The position numbers and the translations under genes were made by a program. Positions 55,798 to 63,153 of a DNA stretch of 64,000 nt are shown in pieces. The DNA is from Allorhizobium paknamense (lineage in GTDB: Bacteria; Pseudomonadota; Alphaproteobacteria; Rhizobiales; Rhizobiaceae), in contig NZ_JAUSWH010000004.1 in assembly GCF_030815125.1 (NCBI RefSeq), forward strand, positions 248,001 through 312,000, in the 5' to 3' direction. The notes below the pieces were generated by a model. The model was not told the DNA's origin. It searched no databases and saw only the letters and a program-made list of their open reading frames with translations. Position 1 is the stretch's first letter, and every line of letters starts with the position of its first letter.

Positions 55798-57012
55798 TCA
55801 TCGCGCCAGTTCGAACTGCACGACATCCAGCCTGCCGGTCCTGAAGCCCGCCGCGCAATAATGCAGGTAGTAGCGCCACATGCGGAAGAAGCGCTCATCG
55901 AAGCCCAGCGGTGCAATCTGCGGCCAGTGGGCGGTGAAGCTGCGGTCCCAGGTCAACAGGGTGCGCTCGTAATCACGCCCGAAGCGGAAGGCATCGAGAA
56001 CCTTCAGCCGCGAAGCACTGGCGGTACTTTCGAAGGTTTCGACGCTCGGCAACATGCCGCCGGGGAAGATGTAGGTCTGGATGAAATCGGCGCCACGGCG
56101 ATATTGCTCGAACCGGCTTTCATCGATGGTGATCACCTGCACGATGGCGCGCCCGCCTTCCACCAAGAGAGCCCGCACACGATCGAAATAAAGCGGCCAA
56201 TGCTCCTCGCCCACCGCCTCGAACATTTCGATGGACACGATCCGGGTGAAGCTGCCTTTCACATCGCGGTAATCCTCAAGGCGAATATCGGCGTTTGCAC
56301 CAAGCCCGGCTTTGGCCAGCCGGTCGCGGGCATAGGCCGCCTGTTCGCGTGACAGCGTCAGACCGGTCACGCGGCAGCCGGTGCGGCGAATGGCATATTC
56401 GGCAAAACCGCCCCAACCACAGCCAATTTCCAGCACGTGATCGTGCGGGCCGATCTGCAATTGCTCGACGATTCGGGCATATTTCGCCTCCTGCGCCTCG
56501 GCCAGGGGCTGGTTGGGATGCGCATAAAGCGCGGAGGAATAGGTCATGGTTTCATCCAGCCACAGCCGGTAGAAATCATTGCCGAGATCGTAGTGGAAGG
56601 CGATGTTGCGACGGCTTCCCGCTCTCGAATTGGCCCGCAGACGGTGCTTCAGCCAGGCGACGCGGCGAAACAGGCTGGAAGGCGACATGACCTTTTCCCA
56701 GCCCTGCTGGTTGGCAATGGCCAGTTCCAGAAAGGTGGCGATATCCGGGCTGTCCCAGTCACCCTCCAGATAGGCACGGGAAAAGCCGAGCCCGCCGCCG
56801 GTCAACAGCCGCCAGACGGTGCGGGCCCTGTTGATCTTCAAAACGGCAGAAGGGCCAGCCTCGCGGCCCTCGACATGCATTTCACGGCCATCGGGAAAGA
56901 TCACCGTCAGCCGTCCATGGCTGAGGCGCGCCGCCCACCGGCCAAGCACCCGCTGCCAGAACGGCGCTTTGGTAAGGCTTATGGTCGATGCCTGCTGGTC
57001 TGCATGGGTCAT
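55798..57012 (-). CDS. Cyclopropane-fatty-acid synthase-like SAM methyltransferase
   Basis: 404 residues from ATG 57012. N-terminal lipid-binding part (LTVIFPDGREMHVEGREAG), then IAFHYDLGNDFYRLWLDETM, TYSSALY, and SAM motif VLEIGCGWGGFAEYAI, with EMFEAVGEEHW in the active-site region. It alkylates double bonds in phospholipid acyl chains; in Rhodobacter a relative (UfaM) makes methylated unsaturated chains en route to furan fatty acids. Last gene of the FAD oxidase-DUF1365-CFA-like operon, 73 bp after DUF1365. Confidence 0.9.
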   Translation of the reverse strand: MTHADQQASTISLTKAPFWQRVLGRWAARLSHGRLTVIFPDGREMHVEGREAGPSAVLKINRARTVWRLLTGGGLGFSRAYLEGDWDSPDIATFLELAIANQQGWEKVMSPSSLFRRVAWLKHRLRANSRAGSRRNIAFHYDLGNDFYRLWLDETMTYSSALYAHPNQPLAEAQEAKYARIVEQLQIGPHDHVLEIGCGWGGFAEYAIRRTGCRVTGLTLSREQAAYARDRLAKAGLGANADIRLEDYRDVKGSFTRIVSIEMFEAVGEEHWPLYFDRVRALLVEGGRAIVQVITIDESRFEQYRRGADFIQTYIFPGGMLPSVETFESTASASRLKVLDAFRFGRDYERTLLTWDRSFTAHWPQIAPLGFDERFFRMWRYYLHYCAAGFRTGRLDVVQFELAR

Positions 57013-57014
57013 GA

Positions 57015-57088
57015 CAGGGTCCTCAACGTTGCAGCATATCCAGGAAACTCTTCGGTTTTCCGTTCGGAATGCGTAAAAACAAAAGTTA
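57015..57088. repeat. Diverged RIME-like unit between DUF1365 and CFA-like genes
   Basis: GCATATCCAGGAAACTCTTC then GGTTTTCCGTTCGGAATGCG and an A-rich tail. On the minus strand the DUF1365 stop TAA lies at its edge. Confidence 0.7.
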
Positions 57089-57892
57089 AAGCGCGTCCGC
57101 CCGACGTGTGCCGGGTTCCGGCGCAATCACGGAGCTGGCAACGGCAGACGCAGCCTTGCGATGGCGGTGGATCGGCACGCCTTTCAGCCATAGCCGCAAC
57201 GCTTCCCAATGAATGGCGCCCATCACCTTGAGCGTCATCAACGGGTAGGAAAACAGCGCCCGCAGCAGGGAGCCATCTGTCAGGCCTTCGCGCCGCCCCT
57301 GGAAGGAGGCAAAGAGCAGCGGGCCTTCCGGATCGCTTTCATGAATGGCAATCATCACGCCGTCAGCAGGCGGCTGGATGCGGAAACGATACAAGCAGTC
57401 CATCGGCACGAAGGGCGACACATACATTTCCTTGGCGCAGGCATGGCGGATGGCGCCATCCGCGTCAGGCGCAACCGGAATGATATAGGTGTGGCGCTCG
57501 TGGAACGTGTTGCAGACCTCGTAGAGGATCGCGGTCAGCACCCCATCCCCATCCCGGCAGAAATAAACGGTCAGCGGATTGAAGACATAACCGAAGATGC
57601 GCGGATAACAGAGCATCGTCACCTGAGCGCCGCCTCGTTCCAGCCCGGCCTCAGCCAGCCGCTCCGCGACCCAAGCCCGTAATCCCCCCTTTTTGCCATG
57701 GCCGTGATCTGAATCATGCACGCTGAACACGGCGCGGCGATTGTGGCCGAACAGCTTCAGCCCGCGATCGAGCAGGGGCAGTTCATCGAGATCGATGAGC
57801 AGGGAAAAGACGCGGTAACGCAGCGCGTGCCGCTTCGGCTTGAAGCGCTGATGCACGACCTCTCCGCGGTAGAGTGCGCTTGCTCCGCTCAT
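57086..57892 (-). CDS. DUF1365 family protein
   Basis: 268 residues. Conserved DUF1365 pieces: LYRGEVVHQRFKPKRHALRY, then VFSLLIDLDELP, MLCYPRIFGYVFNPLTVYFC and CNTFHERHTYI, and KEMYVSPFVPMDCLYRF. Biochemical role unproven; it nearly always stands between a FAD-dependent amine-oxidase-like protein and a CFA-synthase-like protein, as here. Overlaps the FAD gene by 4 bp. Confidence 0.9.
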   Translation of the reverse strand: MSGASALYRGEVVHQRFKPKRHALRYRVFSLLIDLDELPLLDRGLKLFGHNRRAVFSVHDSDHGHGKKGGLRAWVAERLAEAGLERGGAQVTMLCYPRIFGYVFNPLTVYFCRDGDGVLTAILYEVCNTFHERHTYIIPVAPDADGAIRHACAKEMYVSPFVPMDCLYRFRIQPPADGVMIAIHESDPEGPLLFASFQGRREGLTDGSLLRALFSYPLMTLKVMGAIHWEALRLWLKGVPIHRHRKAASAVASSVIAPEPGTRRADAL

Positions 57893-59247
57893 TGCGCCGC
57901 CATCAGCTGCGTATCGACGAAAATTCTGCCGGAGGGCTCATCCACCGTCCAGGGACGGGCGACACCCCCCAATTGCTCGGCCACGGCAAGACCCGCCTGC
58001 AAGCCATCCTCATGGAAGCCACTGCCGAAATGCGCACCGCAGAACCAGGTCCGGCGGCGACCCTGCAACTGCCAGATCCGGCGCTGGGCGGCGATGGCCT
58101 TGGCGTCAAACAGCGGATGACTGTAATCAAAGCTGGCGTGAATGGTCTTCGGGTCTATGTCCCGGCTGGGATTGAGGGTTACGAACAGCGGCACGGCCGG
58201 ATCGAGGCTTTGCAGGCGGTTCATCCAATAGGTGACGCAGAGTGCCGCATCCGCCGTCTCATTGCGGTTGCCGATATAATTCCAGCTGGACCACACAGCC
58301 CGGCGTTTCGGCATCAGGGCCGGGTCGGAATGCAGAACGGCGGTGTTGGCCGTGTAGCCGAAAGCCCCCAGAAGCGCGCGTTCCTGCCCGTCAGCATCCT
58401 CGAGAAGCGCCAGCGCCTGATCGGCATGGGTAGCAATCACCACGTCATCGAAGCGGTCGCGCTGGCCATCGGCGGTCACCACATCGACACCGCCTTCATG
58501 ACGCTCGACACGCACCACCTTTCTGCCAAGCCGCACCTCGCCGGCAAAGGCCGAAAGCAGCCTGCCGACATATTCCCGGCTGCCGCCGGAGACAGTGCGC
58601 CATTGCGGCCGGTTCTTCAGCTCCACCAGACCGTGGTTGATGAAAAAACGCAGGAAAGCATGCAGCGGATAGGCCCGCATATCGGCAGCGGTCGTAGACC
58701 AGATCGCCGCCCCCATCGGCAGCAGATGATCTTCGATAAAGGCCTCGCTATACTGCTCAAGCGCCAGATAATCGCCGAGCGTCGCGGCAATCAGATCCGA
58801 GCGCTCCAGAAGCGCATCGGCGGATTTGTAGAAACGCATGATATCCGACACCATGCGCCAGAAACGCGGGCTGAACGCGTTTCGGCGCTGGCCGAGCAGG
58901 CCGCCAAGGCCGGAGCCGGAATATTCAAAGCCACCGGAGCGCAGCGAGACGGCAAAGGACATGTTTGAGTCGAGCGTCGGCACCTTCAGCTGCTCGAACA
59001 GCGCCACGAGATTGGGGTAGTTGCGCTCATTATAAACAATGAAGCCGGTATCCACCGGCACCGTTTTGCCTGCGGCGGCAACCTCGACCGTGTTGGAATG
59101 GCCGCCTGCCCTGGTCTCTGATTCGTAGAGCACGACCGGGCGGCTGCGCGACAAAAGCCATGCGGCGGAAAGCCCTGAAATGCCGGAGCCGATGACCGCC
59201 ACGCGCTGGCCGCCACGGGGCGGAAACCTGTCTTCCTTGAGTGCCAT
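57889..59247 (-). CDS. FAD-dependent amine oxidase/desaturase-like protein
   Basis: 452 residues. Dinucleotide-binding VAVIGSGISGLSAAWLLSRS at the N-terminus, second FAD motif YESETRAGGHSNTVEV, substrate domain, and C-terminal FAD loop FCGAHFGSGFHEDGLQAGL. Family members include phytoene-desaturase-like enzymes; in the furan fatty acid pathway a desaturase (UfaD) acts on methylated acyl chains, and this protein is a plausible but unproven equivalent. First gene of the three-gene operon, divergent from the ECF sigma gene. Confidence 0.88.
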   Translation of the reverse strand: MALKEDRFPPRGGQRVAVIGSGISGLSAAWLLSRSRPVVLYESETRAGGHSNTVEVAAAGKTVPVDTGFIVYNERNYPNLVALFEQLKVPTLDSNMSFAVSLRSGGFEYSGSGLGGLLGQRRNAFSPRFWRMVSDIMRFYKSADALLERSDLIAATLGDYLALEQYSEAFIEDHLLPMGAAIWSTTAADMRAYPLHAFLRFFINHGLVELKNRPQWRTVSGGSREYVGRLLSAFAGEVRLGRKVVRVERHEGGVDVVTADGQRDRFDDVVIATHADQALALLEDADGQERALLGAFGYTANTAVLHSDPALMPKRRAVWSSWNYIGNRNETADAALCVTYWMNRLQSLDPAVPLFVTLNPSRDIDPKTIHASFDYSHPLFDAKAIAAQRRIWQLQGRRRTWFCGAHFGSGFHEDGLQAGLAVAEQLGGVARPWTVDEPSGRIFVDTQLMAAQ

Positions 59248-59336
59248 GATCCCTCCCCTGAACGATCCTGGTGTTTCCCGACCGGCACTGCCGCTTCAGC
59301 AAACGAATCGCTGTTCCGTTGAAATTCTTGCCACTC

Positions 59337-59364
59337 TTTACGAGATGAAGAAGCTCGTGGATTA
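59337..59364 (-). promoter_or_regulatory. Candidate ECF promoter of the FAD oxidase-DUF1365-CFA operon
   Basis: On the minus strand TAATCC (59364-59359), 16 bp, CGTAAA (59342-59337), about 90 bp before the start codon. Confidence 0.5.
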
Positions 59365-59390
59365 GCGGATACGGAACTTTTTTGGGTCTG

Positions 59391-59418
59391 TGATCCAGTG
59401 GAAAGCAGGCTGCGTAAT
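59391..59418 (+). promoter_or_regulatory. Candidate autoregulatory promoter of the ECF sigma gene
   Basis: TGATCC (59391-59396), 16 bp, CGTAAT (59413-59418). TGATCC is the -35 element reported for Rhodobacter sphaeroides RpoE, the sigma factor paired with ChrR. Confidence 0.6.
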
Positions 59419-59548
59419 GGGGAACATGACAATAACCATTTCCCATACGGCCTTTGAATGCCACAATACCAGGAGCCCGGTCGCACGTCCGAGGGGACGG
59501 CGTGGGATTGCCGGTCAACAGGCGCCTTCGCGCGCCAACGGGATGGTT

Positions 59549-60118
59549 ATGGACGCAAAGACCGAGGACATGTCTCACCTTCTCGCGGCTGTGGCGCGGG
59601 ACAGGGACAAAGAGGCATTCGAGACACTGTTTCGCCATTATGCTCCGCGCGTGAAGGCCTACATGGCCCGGCAGGCGCGTGACAGCCAGGCGGCTGAGGA
59701 ACTGATGCAGGAAACCATGATGGCCGTCTGGAACAAGGCGGCACTTTTCGATCCGGAGCGGGGCAATGTCTCGGCCTGGATTTTCACCATTGCCCGTAAT
59801 CTCAGGGTTTCGGCCTACCGCAAGGATCGCAGACCGGAATTCGATCCGCAGGATCCCGCCTTCGTGCCGGATGACGTGCCCTCCGCCGACGAGGAATACC
59901 AGAGCCGGCAGGAGGCGGAGCGCCTGCGCATCGCCATGCAGGATCTGCCCAGCGAGCAGCGCGAACTGCTCCAGCTTTCCTTCTTTAACGAAGTCTCTCA
60001 CAGTACCATAGCCAAGGATCTCAACCTGCCGCTGGGAACGGTCAAATCCCGCATCCGCATGGCCTTTGCGAAGTTGCGTGCCGCCCTCGACGACAGGTTG
60101 ATGGAGGACCATCGATGA
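59549..60118 (+). CDS. rpoE: ECF sigma factor of the RpoE-ChrR (ECF11) type
   Basis: 189 residues from ATG 59549 (59543 is an alternative). Region 2 about 20-90 (FETLFRHYAPRVKAYMARQA, ETMMAVWNKAALFDPERGNV, SAWIFTIARNLRVSAYRKDR) and region 4 about 130-185 (LPSEQRELLQLSFFNEVSHS, GTVKSRIRMAFAKLRAAL). The next gene, chrR, overlaps its stop by 4 bp. Under singlet oxygen ChrR releases this type of sigma factor. A matching promoter lies upstream, so autoregulation is likely. Confidence 0.92.
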   Translation: MDAKTEDMSHLLAAVARDRDKEAFETLFRHYAPRVKAYMARQARDSQAAEELMQETMMAVWNKAALFDPERGNVSAWIFTIARNLRVSAYRKDRRPEFDPQDPAFVPDDVPSADEEYQSRQEAERLRIAMQDLPSEQRELLQLSFFNEVSHSTIAKDLNLPLGTVKSRIRMAFAKLRAALDDRLMEDHR

Positions 60119-60795
60119 GCGTGCGCCACCATGTCAGTGATGAATTGCTGCTGGATTATGCCAGCGGAAGTCTCAGCGAGGGCTGGGGACTGGCGGTTGC
60201 GACCCATCTGGCGCTGTGCCCGGAATGCCGGGTGCGGCTGGGACGTATCGAAGCGGCTGCCGGTGCCTTGATGGATGCGGATGACGTGACGGACGCGCAG
60301 GCTGCATCGGTGGACGCCTCCTGGGCCGCCATGCAGGCCCGAATGGCGGAGGCTGACGCACCCGCAACGGCAAAAACGCGGTCATCGACGCAGACGATGG
60401 GCAGGCCGGCTGCGATCCTGCCCGAACCTCTGCGCTCCTATGTCGGTGGTGATGTCGGGGAGTTGAAATGGAAGGCGCTTGGACGCGGGGCCTATCACAT
60501 TCCCATCCGCACCAATGACGGTGAGACGAGCGTGCGGCTGCTGAGGATTCCCGCCGGCAAACCGGTGCCCGAACACACCCATGGCGGGCGGGAGCTGACG
60601 CTGGTTCTCGCTGGCAGTTTCCACGATGAAACCGGTCGCTTTGGCCGCGGCGATCTGGAGGACGCCGATTCCTCGCTGGAACACCAGCCGATCGCCGATG
60701 AAGGTGAAGACTGCATCTGTCTTGCCGTGACGGACGCGCCTTTGAAATTCAAAAGCCGTCTTTTGCGGATTATCCAGCCGGTTCTGGGGATCTGA
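60115..60795 (+). CDS. chrR: Zinc anti-sigma factor ChrR
   Basis: 226 residues. N-terminal zinc anti-sigma domain with H6, H31, C35 and C38, exactly the numbering of R. sphaeroides ChrR, and a C-terminal cupin domain with H154, H156, E160 and H190, which keep the spacing of the Rhodobacter ligands (H141, H143, E147, H177) with a 13-residue offset. All metal ligands for sigma binding and for singlet-oxygen sensing are therefore present. Translationally coupled to the sigma gene (ATGA). Confidence 0.95.
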   Translation: MSVRHHVSDELLLDYASGSLSEGWGLAVATHLALCPECRVRLGRIEAAAGALMDADDVTDAQAASVDASWAAMQARMAEADAPATAKTRSSTQTMGRPAAILPEPLRSYVGGDVGELKWKALGRGAYHIPIRTNDGETSVRLLRIPAGKPVPEHTHGGRELTLVLAGSFHDETGRFGRGDLEDADSSLEHQPIADEGEDCICLAVTDAPLKFKSRLLRIIQPVLGI

Positions 60796-60863
60796 CCGGT
60801 CATTGCTGAGGTTATGACGACACTCTGGGGCGCCGCCGCGAGAACGGCTGCGAAGGGATATTC

Positions 60864-61271
60864 ATGCTGAAATTTGGCATCGCCTACCTCTCGACCGCCA
60901 TCGTTTTCTTCGGTCTCGATTTCGTCTGGCTGGGAAAAGTTGCGACCAGTTTTTACAAATCCCGCATCGGCGAGATCATGCTGGACAAGCCGAATTTCAC
61001 GGCGGCGGCGATCTTCTATCTCTTCTATGTCGCGGGCATTGTCTACTTCGCCGTCGCCCCTGCCCTGCAGAGCGGCAGCCTCGCCACGGCCATCGTCAGC
61101 GGCGCCATCCTGGGTCTCATCGCCTATGGCACCTACGACATGACCAATCTGGCGACCCTGAAAAACTGGTCGCTGTCCATGAGCCTTGTGGACATGGCCT
61201 GGGGCACTTTTCTCACCGCCATTGCCGCAGCTGCCGGTTATGCCGTGACCAGCCGCTATCTGGCGGGCTGA
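60864..61271 (+). CDS. DUF2177 membrane protein
   Basis: 135 residues with four transmembrane helices (FGIAYLSTAIVFFGLDFVWL first; MSLVDMAWGTFLTAIAAAAG last). Conserved DUF2177 pieces: DFVWLGKVATSFYKSRIGEI and YDMTNLATLKNWSLSMSLVD. Sixty-eight bp after chrR on the same strand, behind GAAGGG. DUF2177 genes recur in sigma-ChrR and DUF1365/CFA clusters. Function unknown. Confidence 0.88.
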   Translation: MLKFGIAYLSTAIVFFGLDFVWLGKVATSFYKSRIGEIMLDKPNFTAAAIFYLFYVAGIVYFAVAPALQSGSLATAIVSGAILGLIAYGTYDMTNLATLKNWSLSMSLVDMAWGTFLTAIAAAAGYAVTSRYLAG

Positions 61272-61531
61272 CCTCCTGGTTTATAGTTTTCGCACCCCTG
61301 CTTCGTGACTGCGATGCTCCTTGAAGGACCGGGTTTCACGTGAATCCGGCTTGATTGATCAAACGGAACTGCCACATTCTTCGCGTAACACGACCATCAT
61401 GCCTTGCTTTGAGCCGCGATTGGACGCAAACGACTGAGAGCAGGACAGGATACCTCTTTCGAAGAAGAGCATTGACCGCAAAGGCGGCTGCCGGTTTTCC
61501 GGTCAATGCGTCAGGTTTACGCGAGGATGCC

Positions 61532-62428
61532 ATGAGCGACACGAAATTTCCGCCGGAAAACAATTTGCCTGCCGGCTATGAGCCACCGAAGGTCTGGAGC
61601 CCGGAGGCGGGCAATGGCGGCCAGTTCGCCAGTATCAACCGGCCTGTTGCCGGCCCGACCCATGACAAGGACTTGCCGGTGGGCAAGCATGGGCTCCAGC
61701 TTTATTCGCTGGCGACGCCCAACGGCCAGAAGGTCACCATCCTGCTCGAAGAATTGCTGGAAGCAGGCCACAAGGATGCTGACTACGATGCCTGGCTGAT
61801 CACCATCGGCAAGGGTGAGCAGTTCGGTTCCGGCTTCGTGGACGTCAACCCCAATTCCAAGATCCCGGCGCTGATGGACCACAAGCCGAAGGACGGCGGC
61901 GCGCCGGTGCGGCTGTTCGAATCCGGCTCCATCCTCGTCTATCTGGCCGACAAGTTCGGCGCCTTCCTGCCCACGGAGCCGCGGGCCCGCGCCGAGGTGA
62001 TGAACTGGCTGTTCTGGCAGATGGGCTCCGCCCCCTTTGTCGGCGGCGGCTTTGGCCATTTCTTCGCCTATGCGCCGGTCAAGATCCAGTATGCCATCGA
62101 CCGCTATGCCATGGAGGCCAAGCGGCAGATGGACGTGCTGAACCGGCAGTTGGCCCATCATCGCTTCGTGGCCGGGGATGCGTATTCCATCGCCGACATG
62201 GCCATCTGGCCGTGGTATGGACGGCTGGCGCTTGACCAGTCCTATCCGAATGCGGGCACCTTCCTCGCCACCCACGAATATGAACATGTGGTGCGCTGGG
62301 CCAAGGAGGTCGCGGCCCGTCCGGGCGTCAAACGTGGTATTGTGGTCAACAAGGCCTCCGGCGATCCCGGCACCTTCCTGCCCGAACGCCACGATGCCTC
62401 GGACTTCGATGGGCTGACGCTTGGTTGA
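61532..62428 (+). CDS. YghU-like glutathione S-transferase
   Basis: 298 residues from ATG 61532 (GCGAGGA upstream). Long N-terminal extension (PPENNLPAGYEPPKVWSPEA) typical of YghU/nu-class, thioredoxin-fold domain (LQLYSLATPNGQKVTILLEE, SKIPALMDHK, FESGSILVYLADKFG) and alpha-helical domain (FVAGDAYSIADMAIWPWYGR). Such enzymes bind glutathione disulfide and reduce disulfides or peroxides. Lies behind the sigma-ChrR operon; no matching promoter was found. 61272-61531 has no other gene. Confidence 0.93.
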   Translation: MSDTKFPPENNLPAGYEPPKVWSPEAGNGGQFASINRPVAGPTHDKDLPVGKHGLQLYSLATPNGQKVTILLEELLEAGHKDADYDAWLITIGKGEQFGSGFVDVNPNSKIPALMDHKPKDGGAPVRLFESGSILVYLADKFGAFLPTEPRARAEVMNWLFWQMGSAPFVGGGFGHFFAYAPVKIQYAIDRYAMEAKRQMDVLNRQLAHHRFVAGDAYSIADMAIWPWYGRLALDQSYPNAGTFLATHEYEHVVRWAKEVAARPGVKRGIVVNKASGDPGTFLPERHDASDFDGLTLG

Positions 62429-62500
62429 TCCTGAAGTGATCTGACAATAACGGATGAAGGAGCAGTTTTTGCTCCTTCTCGCAATCCAAAATACGGACTT

Positions 62501-62604
62501 AGAGCGCTTTTCGATCTGATTGAATCAGATCAGCGCTCTAAATATTTTATTTTTGAAGCATAATCTTGTCGACCCTCGTTTCACTCCGGTCGGATTATGC
62601 TCTA
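62501..62604. repeat. Mosaic repeat, modules C plus D
   Basis: C: AGAGCGCTTTTCGATCTGAT facing TGAATCAGATCAGCGCTCT (62501-62539); D: AGCATAATCTTGTCGACCC facing CGGTCGGATTATGCTCTA (62557-62604), with TTTCACTCC in the loop. Same modules as the right half of 49674-49883. Confidence 0.88.
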
Positions 62605-62621
62605 GACGACTGGAGAGACGC

Positions 62622-62999
62622 GTGGCCAACCTTCCCGAGATGACGAAACACCGGGGCTTTCCTTCGGGAATGCCGGGAACGGGCATCCAGTTCACCATTC
62701 GCCGCGCCAATCCGAAAGGCGTGACCCCGCTAAAGAACATCCCCCGACGGGGCCGTCCCGGCACCAAGGAACACCGCATCGACGCGGCCTTCCTGCATGC
62801 GCTGTGGCATCATTTCGGTGCGGAACCCTTTGAACGCGGCAATCTCGATGCCGCGCGTCTCAACCTGCTGTTTGGCCGCGAGGTCATACCGGCGGGCAAG
62901 GATTTCGATCCGCTCTCCTATGAGGCGATGCTGGTCATCAACGAAAAAGTGGCAAGGCAGACCTTTCCGGAATCCTTCGAGGACGAGTTCGAGGTGTAA
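62622..62999 (+). CDS. Hypothetical protein
   Basis: 125 residues from GTG 62622 (GGAGAG upstream, 4-nt spacing); ATG 62640 is an alternative. Mostly polar and basic in the first half (MTKHRGFPSGMPGTGIQFTI, PRRGRPGTKEHRID) with a helical second half (FLHALWHHFGAEPFE, YEAMLVINEKVARQTF). No membrane segment, signal peptide or recognised domain. It starts 17 bp after a mosaic repeat and ends just before another repeat. Confidence 0.65.
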   Translation: MANLPEMTKHRGFPSGMPGTGIQFTIRRANPKGVTPLKNIPRRGRPGTKEHRIDAAFLHALWHHFGAEPFERGNLDAARLNLLFGREVIPAGKDFDPLSYEAMLVINEKVARQTFPESFEDEFEV

Positions 63000-63035
63000 C
63001 ACCCCGTCTCCCGGAGCGGGCAGCGGCTTATACGA

Positions 63036-63131
63036 GGAGTCATTGAAAATGACTCTTCGTATTCCCCTTTCGAATATCTCAAGCCGTTGATGCATTTGAG
63101 ATATTCGAAATTCTTTCAAGGCGAGGATGCG
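63036..63131. repeat. Intergenic repeat with two palindromes (pairs with 8458-8553)
   Basis: CGAGGAGTCATTGAAAATGA and CTCTTCG, then TTTCGAATATCTCAAG facing TTTGAGATATTCGAAA and CTTTCAAGGCGAGGA. Reverse orientation of the copy near the left end. Confidence 0.85.
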
Positions 63132-63153
63132 TTAGCATCTTCGAGCCTTGGTA

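Noticed and set aside
59373-59400. EcfG (general stress) promoter beginning GGAAC before the sigma gene
   Set aside because: No CGTT-type -10 at the right distance; the TGATCC-N16-CGTAAT pair fits better.
61350-61395. Sigma-ChrR promoter before the GST gene (TGATCA with a later CGTAAC)
   Set aside because: Spacing is 22 bp, and at 16-18 bp no ATCC-type -35 is present.
62407-62440. TGATCC after the GST gene as another sigma promoter
   Set aside because: No CGTA element at 16-17 bp and no gene immediately downstream in proper spacing.
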